From the NCBI GenBank assembly GCA_030272155.1, contig CP126200.1:124001-188000 (forward strand): 64,000 nt of DNA, read 5' to 3'. Position numbers and translations under genes: made by a program. The stretch comes from Tetradesmus obliquus (Eukaryota; Chlorophyta; Chlorophyceae; Sphaeropleales; Scenedesmaceae). Positions within the stretch are counted from its first letter, which is position 1; each line of letters begins with the position of its first letter. The notes beneath the pieces were generated by a model. It was not told the DNA's origin. It searched no databases and saw only the letters and a program-made list of their open reading frames with translations. Shown one piece after another: positions 35,601 to 45,491 of this stretch.

Positions 35601-37797
35601 CGACAGCACCTTCCGCATTTCATCGAAGCTGCCTGACAGCGGAGACACCCTGTCACGCAGCTCGGCAACAAGCCCGTCCATGGGCCCATCCCAGTTGGCC
35701 AAGGCAGCCATCACTCGGCGCTGCCAGGGCTCCCACTTGCACATGATGTCGAGGTGTAGCTGCGCCAGCCCACCAGGGCGCTGCATCAGCTCCAGCGCCA
35801 GGCCAAACGCGTACCCGTAGCGCTCGCCCGACTTGATCATGTTGGCAGCCAGCAGTGGGCCGCCGTGCCGCGCATCCGTTGCTGCAGTGACACAATCCAC
35901 AACACATAGGTCTGTAAAACCGGTTGTGGCACAGCGCTTATGCATCGGTCTGGCCTAAAGGCATCAGAAAACCTGTAAGCAATTGGCTGCACACAACACG
36001 TGCTGCACAACTCAAGGCAAACTCACCGACTACACGGCCTGTGATGTCCTGCTTTGCGTGGCGGCCGCTATTGCTGTTCCCCGCTGCTGTCCAGATCCCA
36101 CGGCACACCTTGTCTGCGACAGTGCGCTGCAATCACAACAGCCAACCAAAACATCGCAGGTATTCAATTGCATGGTCAGGGTGCGCTGATCTAAAACACT
36201 GCTGCATCACTCGTAACATGAAGTACAATGAGCTGTGAATGCAGCAGGTATACTGAGCTGTGCAGAGAGCAGCATCAGTCTGTAACGACGTACAGTGCGC
36301 ACCCACCTGGTTGTGTGTAGCCAGGTCCAGCGCATCCAGCGTGCACTTCACTGCCTGTTCCTGCAGGAATAACTCAGTGTAGTGTGGCTCGCGCCATGGC
36401 TCCCTGTTGCGGTCCCAGTTGTACAGCTTCAGGTTGCCATCAACATGCACTGCAGCAAGGCCGTCAGAGCACGCTGGGCACACCAGATCATTCAGCGACT
36501 GCAGGTGCAGCCGCATGTCCAACTGGCATGCCTTGAACTCGTGACTCGCCCTGCTGAAGGCAGCCGGGTTGATGGCACGGCGCGCCTGCAGCGCGAACGC
36601 AAGTGCATGGGCACACAACACTACTGACAAGAAGGTACAGCAGTGTGTTGGTGCATCCCTGCCAGTGCCACTGTACCATTTTGACTGCATGCATTGATAT
36701 CAAGTCATGCAAGCAAGATACAGCAGTACAGATGCAGGTGTATGCGACATGTAGGTGAGCAGCAGTACCTGCGACGGCCGCCGTTTGTGTGCCGCATCTG
36801 CAGTGCCCTTGAGAAACCCTGCCAACGACAATCCTGGGCACTGCAGCCGCAGTGAGTCATAATGCTGCAGCAGCGCACAGTCCACAATGGTGCGGAGGTG
36901 GTTGGGGTCCAAGGACGCTGGCCAGGCGCCTACGCGTAGGAAGTCGATGGGGCTCTGCCACACCACAGCCCCGCACTGGCACGCAAACGCGGCGCGGTTC
37001 ATTGCGATCACCCCATCTGCAGGGCAATGAGAATCGATTCAGCAGGTGCGAGCGCGCAAGCCCTGTGTGGCTGCTTGGCTGATTGCATGCTCACCATGTG
37101 TGATGTAGTCCAATGCCTGCAGCTTGCAGGGATCCCCACTGAAGTGACCACAGCAGCCTGGTGTGCTGCAGCTCTGTGGCGTGAAGGTGAAGCAGCCTGC
37201 GCGCACACACTAGAACAGAGTCAGCATGCATGCTTGCTGGCTCAGCTGCTGACAGCGCAGCAACAGGAAACATCACCTGGTTCAGCCACCAGAGGCAGGT
37301 CTTGCCAGTGCCCAACATACTGCTGCCGTTGGTGCAGGTGGGCATACCGGTGCATCTGACTGTCGCAGCCGCTGCACATCAATGTGGGCCCTTGAGAAGG
37401 GCAGCAGGTCATGCACCTGCAATAAAACAAAGCAAGGTGAGGTTCAACTGTGCATGAACGCAGCACCAGCACCACTGGCGCACCGTGCACTGCACAGCAG
37501 GCCATGAGCCTGTAACACATCACCCAGATACTTGCCTGATTGTGCCTTGGTTGGTGCCACAGACCTCACACCGCGCTGCATCATCTGGCCCAGCCTGCTG
37601 CTGCAGCACTGCGCAGCAAATGGACCCTGCTTGCTGCCTCCACTGCTGGTGGTCAGTCTGCACGCGCTGGCGCCATTCAGACGGCGGCACCTCTGCCCCG
37701 CGGGACCCTGCATCAGCCCAGTACCCCTGTGCCAGTTCTTCAGCTTCCCTGAGCTGCTGCGCAAACCTCTGCTCTTGCTCCTGCTGCTGCTGCTGCC

Positions 37798-37830
<33 letters not shown>

Positions 37831-38104
37831 CAGGGCCATCCTGTTCCTGCTGCGGTAGATCGTTTGATGCATGTGGGCCATAAGAGCTGTTGTCTGTTCT
37901 ACGAGCCTGGCGAGGCCTTGCAGCTGCTGGTTCGCTGGAAGCCCTCCTGCGGCTGGTGTTTTCTGCTGGCCTGCTGCGTTCACGACCTCTGTTGGCTGCT
38001 GCAGGGCATGCAGGCACCCTATTGCTACCCCTGTACCTATGTTGCTCGCTATACGCATTAGCAGCGGCCGCAGCATCCCTTAAATCGAAATCCAACGGGT
38101 CCAT
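32616..38104 (-). CDS. KDZ (Kyakuja-Dileera-Zisupton) transposase, about 13 exons
   Basis: Eight exons could be joined with matching phases: 38104-37536, 37416-37277, 37196-37095, 37016-36769, 36585-36307, 36126-36027, 35881-35565, 35379-35265; five more follow to 32616. The first intron uses a GC donor (CAG|GCAAGT). After a Gln-rich N-terminus come zinc-binding clusters (CEVCG, CMTCC, CSGCD..H, CDxH-like SCSTPGCCGH), then CQCGAVVWQSPIDFLRVGAWPA, CPACSDGLAAVHVDGNLKL, DARHGGPLLAANMIKSGERYG, HLDIMCKW and LGEEGEQFFSYWSKH. These match KDZ landmarks, with D (HVDGN), D (LDIMCKW) and E (GEEGE..WS) as probable catalytic residues. Coiled segments and a poly-Ala stretch with an acidic tail (TVEQVD) end the protein. 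No nonsense or frameshift lesion was found in the first eight exons, so it may be active or recently active. Confidence 0.85.
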
Positions 38105-38264
38105 ACTGCTGCAGTATTACTGCACAACCGCACGGTGACCGCAGCTCAGCATTTCAGGGCCATAATCATTCGCTTACACATTCTTGATGTTGCAAAACAT
38201 TTCGAGCGGATCAAACGGAAGGAAAAGCGCGTATTCAGTAGATAAGGGGCAGTAATCGGTGTCA

Positions 38265-38382
38265 CTGGTGTGAGCAGGCGAGCGTTGTGCGACTTGGGGT
38301 CCTATCACCCACGGAGTGTTAGGGTGACAACTCCTATCACCCTGTCACTAGTCATAGGACTGCTAGTCCTATGACCGTCGAG
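38265..38382. mobile_element. Probable 5'-terminal region of the KDZ transposon
   Basis: It lies 160-280 bp upstream of the transposase start and is homologous (reversed) to the fragment at 25860-25965, the kind of sharing expected of transposon ends. It contains repeated cctatcacc blocks and an inverted repeat GTCATAGGACT/AGTCCTATGAC (38351-38361 and 38365-38375, 3-nt loop). The exact terminus and target-site duplication are not resolved. Confidence 0.45.
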
Positions 38383-38896
38383 GCACTAGTGCTTTCACAC
38401 TGCTATTTTGTTGTTTTCAGCATATCCGACCACTTCTGCAACCTGTTCTGTTAGTAATCATGTTCAAACCACAAAATGCATGATCCATGTGGTCAGCTTA
38501 TTGATTGGGCGCGTTGGTCGCGCAGTAGTTGTTTTATAGGTGCCATTGCTGTTGTGTAAGCGGTCGCGGGCATTCGCAGCAAGGTAAGCAACGCTCAACA
38601 ACCATGACGGTCAAGCAGTCAAGCAGTCCTGTATCAAGTTGCTACTGCTTCAGGGCTTGCTGTTTCGATCTCTCAGCACCTGCTCCGATCAGTTGCGCTC
38701 GAACACTGTCGCCGGCAGAGGTCAGCGAATGTACACTTGTGCACCAACCTGGCATGGTTTGCACAAACTGTTGCCACTGCCTGCCTATTGTTACACAGGT
38801 ACACCAAGGATCCTCTGTGTATCATAAACCACAGCCTGTGGTTTGTGAGGCAATCAGCTGCTGCAAGGGGCCGCCGTTGGTTGACTGGCTGCTGAC

Positions 38897-39057
38897 ATGC
38901 TGCAGCAGCCTGCTGCTGAGCAGCTGCAGCAGCAGCAGCCTCAGGATCAAGCTGCAGCTGCAGATGAGGGTCTTGGGTACATGCTTTCAGACTTAGATGG
39001 CTGGCTGCAATCAGCATTGCAGCCAAACCTGGAGGAACTGCTGCAACCGCCTGCATT

Positions 39058-39094
<37 letters not shown>

Positions 39095-39702
39095 CATCAG
39101 CAGCAAGGCTCTGCACAACAGCAGCATATGTCTGGACTCCGACAGACTGCGCAGCAGCAGCTGCGGCAGCAGCCAGCGTCTGGGATTCAGCTGCCAGACG
39201 TGCTGCACAACATCATGCAGCAGCACCAGCAGGAGCAGCAGCCAGTGCCTGGGCTGCAGCAGCCACAGCCGAACATGCTGCACACCAGGCAGCAGCGGCC
39301 TGCACTTGGGCAGCAGCAACCGCAGCAGCACCACCTGCAGCAGCAGCAGCAGCAGCAACAGGCATTTCCTGTTGACATGATAGATGAGGCACTGCGTTTA
39401 TTCGGATGTGGTGGTGACGCTGCATGGCAAGGAGCAGATGCAACAGGGCTGGAGTTCCTGCAGCAGCACCTTCCAGAGCGCCAACCCCAACCACTGCAGC
39501 CAGGGCTTCAGGGCTTGCAGGAGCAGCAGATGCAGCAGCCGGGGTATCAGCAGCCTATGCAGCAGCAGCAGCAGCAGCAGGTACGAGGGTTGAGCGGCCT
39601 TGATGATGTCCTGTTGGCTGACCTCACAGCCACTACCACTGCAAGTGCGGCCGAGTCAGGTCCAATGGCGGAGCTGCAGCAGCTGCTGCAACAGCAGCAA
39701 CT

Positions 39703-39757
<55 letters not shown>

Positions 39758-40161
39758 GAACTGCCAGCAGGCGCAAAGCAGGGAAGCAAACGCAAGCGTC
39801 CATCACAGCCTGGCAGCCGCCGCAACAGAAGCGTAGCAGCAGCAGCTGCTGCTGCTGGTACTGGTGGTAGTGGTGATGCTGCTGCTGGTGATGATGATGA
39901 TGTGTATGATGATGATGGTGGCCCAGATGAGGTTTATGTGTTGCCACCATTTTCCCGCAGCCGGCGGCGCGGCGGGCGTAGCAGCACCAGCGGCCGAGGC
40001 GGGCGCGGCGGGCGCAGCAGCATCAGCAATCGAGGCGGGCGCGGCAGCACCAGCAGTCGGGGCGGGCGCGGCGGGCAGCGTTTGGCAGCGCGCGCAGCAG
40101 CTGCTGCAGCCGGCGGCACAACAGACACAGCAGCTCAGGAGGCAGCAGCTCAGGGAGGCCC

Positions 40162-40194
<33 letters not shown>

Positions 40195-40843
40195 CAGGTC
40201 TGATGCTGCAGCCCCGGCTGCTTCTTCAGATGATGAGGATGCAGCAGTAGATGAGGCAGGCGAGCAGAGCAACAAGGGCAAGGGCAGGTTCAGGCGGAAG
40301 GGCGTCTCGCCTGAGGAGCTGGTGGCAGAGTACAGGAGTTGCCTGTACTTCACGCAGCAGAAGTCCCTCACTGACTCAGTCAAGAAGGCAGTGGACAGAG
40401 TCGTTGAGTCGCTGAACCTGCTGGCGCACAAGGACACATTCTGCAGCCACGAGGTGCAGAAGGACTCGCGCCGTGTTAACATCAGGCAGCACCACGCGCA
40501 GTACATCGTGGTCTACCAGTCCCCAGATGGCACAACCCGCACCTTTGTCTCCCCTGGTTGGCAGCAGCATGAGGAAGTGAGCACGCAGTTAGAGGGGCTG
40601 GTGCAGGCCATCAAGGAGGCCTACACAGATGCCGATGCAGGCGGCGCCATCGTAGAAGCCTGCTTGTTTAAGATAGCGCAGCGCCTGCCTCCCATGCTGG
40701 GCCTTCAGGCCTTTGGGCGCGCCATCGGCCACTGGGCGCTGAAGATGGCCGTGTACAACATCAAGGGCTTCAGATTGGCTGAGGGACAAGGCAGCAAAGG
40801 CAGAGGCAGCGGCAGCGGCAACAACGGCAGAGGCAGCGCCTGA
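38897..40843 (+). CDS. Gln-rich nuclear-type host protein, unknown
   Basis: One long exon of 648 codons from ATG at 38897 to TGA. The N-terminal half is Gln/Leu-rich with several CAG runs (longest about 39703-39755), resembling activation domains (GLGYMLSDLDGWLQSAL, VDMIDEALRLFG). A basic segment follows (GSKRKRPSQPGSRRNR), then an RGG-like region (SRRRGGRSSTSGRGGRGG), and a conserved-looking C-terminal domain of about 190 residues (SPEELVAEYRSCLYFTQQKS, DRVVESLNLLAHKDTFCSH, RVNIRQHHAQYIVVYQSPDG, LPPMLGLQAFGRAIGHWALK). I do not recognise this domain. A donor-like GCTG|GTGAGG lies just after the stop, so alternative splicing into the downstream coding region at 41159 is possible. Confidence 0.6.
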
Positions 40844-41158
40844 TGTTGCTGGTGAGGGACTTGCACAGGTTATCCAGTTTTTAGTAAATTTGTGGTGGCA
40901 GGCAACACCAGTGTCAATTGCATGTTCAGCAGTCTGCAGTCGATACCAAACAGCGCCAACGTGCTCTTGCGCTATGGCATCCTGGCAATTGTGAGCTGTA
41001 GAGTCATCATAATTCTGCCATTCATTGTTGTCTACAGCTCTGATGTTGATCTTTGATGGTGTGCCAACTCCCTTGCTTGCAGTTCATTGGCGTCTCACTG
41101 CTTCAGCACTGCCGACTCTCCAGGTCTCAAAGTTCTTACTGTTGTCTCTCCGCATGCA

Positions 41159-42100
41159 GGGCAGCAGCAGGCAGAGGCAGCACAGGGTCAGCCCGCAGGT
41201 GGACAGGGGCGGCACACCATCCGCATGCACTCTGGGCCAGGCGCTAGCACCAGCGTCTGCGCTCGCGGCTGCTCGGTGTGCAGCAACGCGCGGGAAGCGT
41301 ACCGCTTGCATGAGGCAGTGCCAGCTGTTGCTGTCAGTTCGTGGGCCAAGGCGGACCTGGTGAAGCAGCTGCAGCACTACCAGCAGCAGGTTGCAGCAGG
41401 CCACGTGCCCAGCGGGTGCACCGCAGAGGAGTTGATGGCATACATTGAAAAGGCCTTGGCGCTAGGGGAGGCTGCGAAAATCGGCAGGCCTGAGAAGGGC
41501 GCAGCAGCATCAGCAGCAGCAGCAGCAGCCGCAAACGCAGCTGCCACCCAGGCGTCTGCAGTGCCAGCATCTGGGCTCGGCAGCGCACAGGCTGCAGGCG
41601 GCGCTGTGCAGTCCTCAACTGCAGAGATCCAGCTTGGCAGCAATGCAAGGCAGGGCACAAGCGCCGGCTGCCGTCCTGTTGGATTGCAACCAGCGTGCAC
41701 TGTCAGTGCTGCAGCTGCATCAGGGAGCGCGTCTGGTGCTGCAGCTGCTGCAGCATGCGCAGGCGGCGGCAGCCGCGTCAGGGACCCCGGTGTTGCACCT
41801 TCGCTTGCTGTGCCCTCGCCTGCTCCACGTGCAGCAGCTTCTCTGCGCAGCCAGCTGGCTGCCAAGGCTCAAGCAGCGGCCATGGCCAGGCCAGGCTCAG
41901 GCGTTGCCGCTGCAGCTGCAGCGGCAGCTGGCGCCTACGCAGATCCCACTGCGCCTCAGCCACAGCCCGACGCCGTGCTGGGTCAGCAGCAGCAGCAGCC
42001 AACTTCAGGCTTTCAGCAGCAGCAACAGCAGCAGCAGCCAGCTTTGGGCTTGCAGCAGCACCTTGGCTTTCACAAAGCTGCCATAGTGCAGCGCCTGTCT
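41159..42100 (+). CDS. Host coding region cut at the edge of the inserted element
   Basis: After an acceptor at 41158 (GCATGCAG|GGCAGC) a frame runs through SVCSNAREAYRLHEAVPAVA, SSWAKADLVKQLQHYQQQVA and TAEELMAYIEKALALGEAAK, then Ala- and Gln-rich sequence, to QQHLGFHKAAIVQRLSQ. Beyond about 42080-42100 the frame stays open to 42199 but is only the antisense of the lipase-like gene, so the native 3' end is missing or lies elsewhere. It may be a downstream exon of the 38897 gene or a separate gene. The insertion of the virus-like element probably disrupted it. Confidence 0.45.
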
Positions 42101-42741
42101 CAACCAATAAACTTTGATGATCCTGAATCCACAAAGCTGATGCGGCTGTTGGGGAAGAAGCGGGCCATGGCGGACACTGGGTCCTTGCCGCTAATGTAGA
42201 TGTGGTTGTGTGGCTTTGAATAATTCGCCGTGGCCAGCAGGGGCACGTGAGGATTGTAGAGGTGCGTCTCTATGCCATAGCGGGTCCCCAGGTGCCCAGC
42301 CACCAGGCCTCCTGCACTGTGTCCAGTGGCCACCAGGCCTTCCTTGCCGTGCTTTTGGATCACTTTGCTCAAGTGAGCTTCAGCGTTTTTGTGGCGACTA
42401 GTGAAGCGTGCGAAGCCCAGGGTGCTCAGCAGGTTGTTGGTCATGTCGCGTAGGCCATGCTTCTTTAAGGAGGTCCCCCTGTGACCTATGACCGTCTTTG
42501 GGCCCTGGGTGTTGTCAGCGTTGCGAACCCAGACCTTGGAGTCCTTGCCAGACAGCTCTGCATCCAGCTTGTAGCCTTGCATGGTGTCGGCGTCCTGGGC
42601 CTCGCTGTAGGATGCGTTGGCAAAGTCAGCCATGTTTGGCAAAGCCAAACGTTCGCCTTGTGCGAACATGTTTGGCAAAGCCATGGGCGCCGTGTCCACT
42701 GCCATTCTGTAATATTGCTCTGGTTGTTTTAGAATGTTCAC
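42100..42741 (-). CDS. Lipase-like alpha/beta-hydrolase (fungal lipase/class 3 type), possibly C-terminally truncated
   Basis: A 213-codon frame opens at GTG (42741); an ATG 12 codons in (42705) is the likelier start. The nucleophile elbow is GHSAGG (residues 140-145), preceded by a beta-strand-like GLVAT. A second landmark ISGKDPVSAMA supplies the expected acidic residue (D187). A catalytic His after this Asp is normally seen in lipase_3 proteins, but the frame ends 26 residues later (SSKFIG, TGA) without one, so the C-terminus may have been lost at the element boundary. Such lipases in viruses are thought to act on host membranes or during entry and exit. The N-terminal 40 residues contain a repeat (ALPNM twice, with MFAQGER between) created by small DNA hairpins. 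Confidence 0.6.
   Translation of the reverse strand: MNILKQPEQYYRMAVDTAPMALPNMFAQGERLALPNMADFANASYSEAQDADTMQGYKLDAELSGKDSKVWVRNADNTQGPKTVIGHRGTSLKKHGLRDMTNNLLSTLGFARFTSRHKNAEAHLSKVIQKHGKEGLVATGHSAGGLVAGHLGTRYGIETHLYNPHVPLLATANYSKPHNHIYISGKDPVSAMARFFPNSRISFVDSGSSKFIG
42634..42684. repeat. Cluster of short perfect hairpins inside the lipase-like gene
   Basis: Three palindromes in tandem: GTTTGGC-AAA-GCCAAAC (42634-42650, 7-bp stem), GTTCGC-CTTGT-GCGAAC (42651-42667, 6-bp stem) and TGGC-AAA-GCCA (42673-42683). They are translated in frame on the minus strand. Confidence 0.75.
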
Positions 42742-45441
42742 TGCCCGAGCCCCACGAGGCGCGTACGTGCCCTCTCTGCTAGATCAGGGCACCAATGCCA
42801 TCCCGCCCTTTGAATACCTCACTGACCTGTACCCAGTGGCCGACACTGGGTCCCTGAGGGTCACGTACCTTGACAGGTTGCAGAGACCACGAGAGAGGCC
42901 GACGTGCCCCTTCAGCTGCCCTCCCAGCTCCTGCTGGGCAACTCGGTCATCTCCAACATCACGCTGTCCAGAGACGCCAACACAGGCGGCCTGGCCCTGG
43001 TCACCATGAGCGCCAAGGGGTCCCTGTCGACCACCACCATTCCTCCAATGGCCTTGCCCAGCACCGTGCCCTGGTCGAGTGTGGTGCAGCGCTTCTGGCT
43101 GGCCGAGGACGGCAAGCTGCAGGAGACCAGGCGCATAGCCGAGGCTGCCCTGGCCCTGGGGAGTGCTGCGACCGCTGTGTCTGCTGCAGCCATCCTGACA
43201 CAGCTCTTTCCCGACATGCTCCTGCCTCCTCCGCTGCCCAGCCTGCCCGACGACGATCCTGACTCGCAAATCAAGGTGCCCTGGGAGAAGATCACTGGCG
43301 CGCCCTGCGAGTGGAACCCGGCCACGCAGCGAGTGGCCTTTTACGAAGCCTTCTCGGCCTGGCTGCCTGGCAATCTGTACATGCGCAAGCCCGTGTATGC
43401 GCTGCCAGAGGCCAACTGGATGGAGACCGAGTATGGAGGCGATTGGCGGTGCAATCCGCAGGGGGATTACAATGCTACGCGCTTCCCTCTCATAGAACCC
43501 CAGGCGGACCGGCTGTCCTGCACGGAGCTGTTCTTTCGCCCGTTTGCCAAGGTCACCGGCCCAGCCACCTTTGGGAACACCGTGGCTTTTAATGGCGGGT
43601 CCTTCAAAGTCGCGGGCGCTGCCAGCTTCACCGGGCCCCTCACCTGCAATGGATCCAATGTGAGCCTGAGTGGGGCGAACATCGCCCTGAGTGGGGCCAA
43701 TGTGACGATCCAGAGCACCGGCCTCAACCCCATCAGGATGAGCGACGTCAACATGGTGCCCAGCCTGGCCAACACCTGTCCCCTGCTGATCTCTGGCAAC
43801 GTGCCAGGCCTCTCCACCTGGCGCAATGACATTCGTGTCATGAACAATGCCAACCTGTCCAATGTGTCCTTGGGCTGGTTGAGCAACACTGACTGGGCCG
43901 CGTTCAACGCCAAGCAGGTCAAGCTGACCACCGACGCCAACAGCCGCATCACGGTGTCCAACGCGGGCCTGATCACGCTCTCCAACACCTGGCAGGCCGA
44001 CTGGACCCAGGGGCTGCCGGCAGAGCCCAGCTTCATCCTGAACAAGCCTGGCATGGCCAACGTGACGGCCAACGGCTTCATGGACGCGCGCCACTGGGCC
44101 TGGGTGGACCCCATGGTCTCCAACGTCTACTGCGCCAACAAGCGCGTGGGCATCCGCACCTCGGACCCGCGCAAGCTGCTGCAGGTCGCCGGCCAGTACG
44201 GGGGCGAGGTCTTTGCCACCAACGAGTTCACGGGCCCCAGCTGCAGGTACCTGGGCCTCTACAGCGGCCACGATGCCAACGCGACGTCCATTCTGTGGAA
44301 CGAGGGCCAGCCCCTGCGCTTCGGCACCACGCCCGACCTCACCAGCGGCACCGTCTCAGACGTCATGCGCCTGAGCGACTCGGGGGCCAACGTGTACGGC
44401 GAGCTCAAGGCATGGAGCTACAGCAAGGGCGCCTGTCTGCGCCTGGACAACACCTCGGGCACCCAGTGGACCGTGGGGCCCACCGACGGGACCACCAGGG
44501 ACCTCCAGTTTCGAGGGACCACTGGGGCCTCGGGCAACACCTCGCTGGTCGTGCGAGCCGACGGGGGCGTGGCGGTGAATGGCAACTGTGTCGTCAACGG
44601 GGCGCTGAGCGCCACCAATCCCGTGCGCATCGGCGCCGGGGCCTCCAGCGGACTGCAGGGGGCCCCCACGGGCTCCAGCGGCCTCATCCTCAGCAGCGCG
44701 ACATCGGGCACGGGTGGTGGACCGCACGTGGTGGCCTACACGGGCTCGAGCGCGTACCCCATCTACCAGCAGCTGCACTACGGAATCGACAACGTTGCCC
44801 ACTGTTACGACTGCTACTTTGACGGAGCTTGGAGGGCGTCGGTGTCGCACGTGCCCTTCCAGGTCTACAAAACCGGCGGCACGTACAGGATCAGCTACGG
44901 CCAGACGGGCCTGGCGGCGGGCGCGGCCATCACCTGGAACCCCGGCATGTGCGTGGCTGGCACCACGGGCAATGTGGGCATCGGGACCAACGCGCCCTCG
45001 AACAAGCTGGACGTGGCCGGCAACATCAGCGCGAGCGGCGGGACCATCAAGCTGGGCGCCTGGACCATCGGGGTCCGAGGGGGCAGCGGCGACCTGGTCA
45101 TCTCGTCGGGGACTGGGTCGGACACCGGAAATGGCGCGCTTCGCGACATCATGACGCTCAAACCCAATGGCAACGTGGTGGCCACCACCAGCGCGACCAC
45201 GGGCACCATGGGCCCCTTCAGCTTTACCGCAGACGGCATGTTCGTGACGGCCACTGGGGTGCAGGTGCTGGACGCCAACGGCCTCTACAAGCTGACACTG
45301 CGCCCCGACCAGGTGATGTCGGGCGACAACTTTAGCTTCAATTCGCTCTACGACCAAAACCTGACCGCGCCCTACTCGGAGACCCTGCCCGGCGCGAGCA
45401 CGGCCTACACCAACGACCTTTTTGTGCGCTTCATCAAGTGA
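42734..45441 (+). CDS. Tail-fibre-like structural protein, N-terminal frameshift
   Basis: The main frame (from a GTG at 42904, 845 codons to TGA 45441) lacks an ATG. A preceding frame starts at ATG 42734 (MFTARAPRGAYVPSLLDQ) and reads YPVADTGSLRVTYLDRL up to about 42875, after which coding sense continues one frame over (AETTREADVPLQLPSQLLLG). One indel at about 42874-42890 therefore separates the natural N-terminus from the body. The body is rich in Gly/Ser/Asn/Thr beta-strand repeats and has two copies of the tail-fibre motif: RVGIRTSDPRKLLQVAG (near residue 415) and NVGIGTNAPSNKLDVAG (near residue 695). That motif is frequent in phage and large-virus fibre or spike proteins that contact the host surface. 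It is followed by a 28-50 nt gap and the next structural-like gene. Confidence 0.7.
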
Positions 45442-45462
45442 TACAGCGCACAGCGCATTGAA

Positions 45463-45476
45463 AATGTGTGCTCGTC
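45463..45476 (+). promoter_or_regulatory. Candidate element promoter motif
   Basis: AATGTGTGCTCGTC, 15 nt before the ATG at 45492. The same 14-mer with one C/T change precedes the next gene (46677-46690). Two occurrences directly upstream of consecutive element genes suggest a shared transcription signal. Confidence 0.4.
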
Positions 45477-45491
45477 TTACAGACAGCGCAC

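Noticed and set aside
42734..42904. Programmed frameshift in the fibre gene
   Set aside because: The hairpin lies upstream of the frame change and no slippery heptamer was seen; an indel is simpler.
42784..44271. Minus-strand open frame of 495 codons across the fibre gene
   Set aside because: Composition is that of an antisense frame (Gly/His/Val/Arg); the plus strand encodes the fibre motifs.
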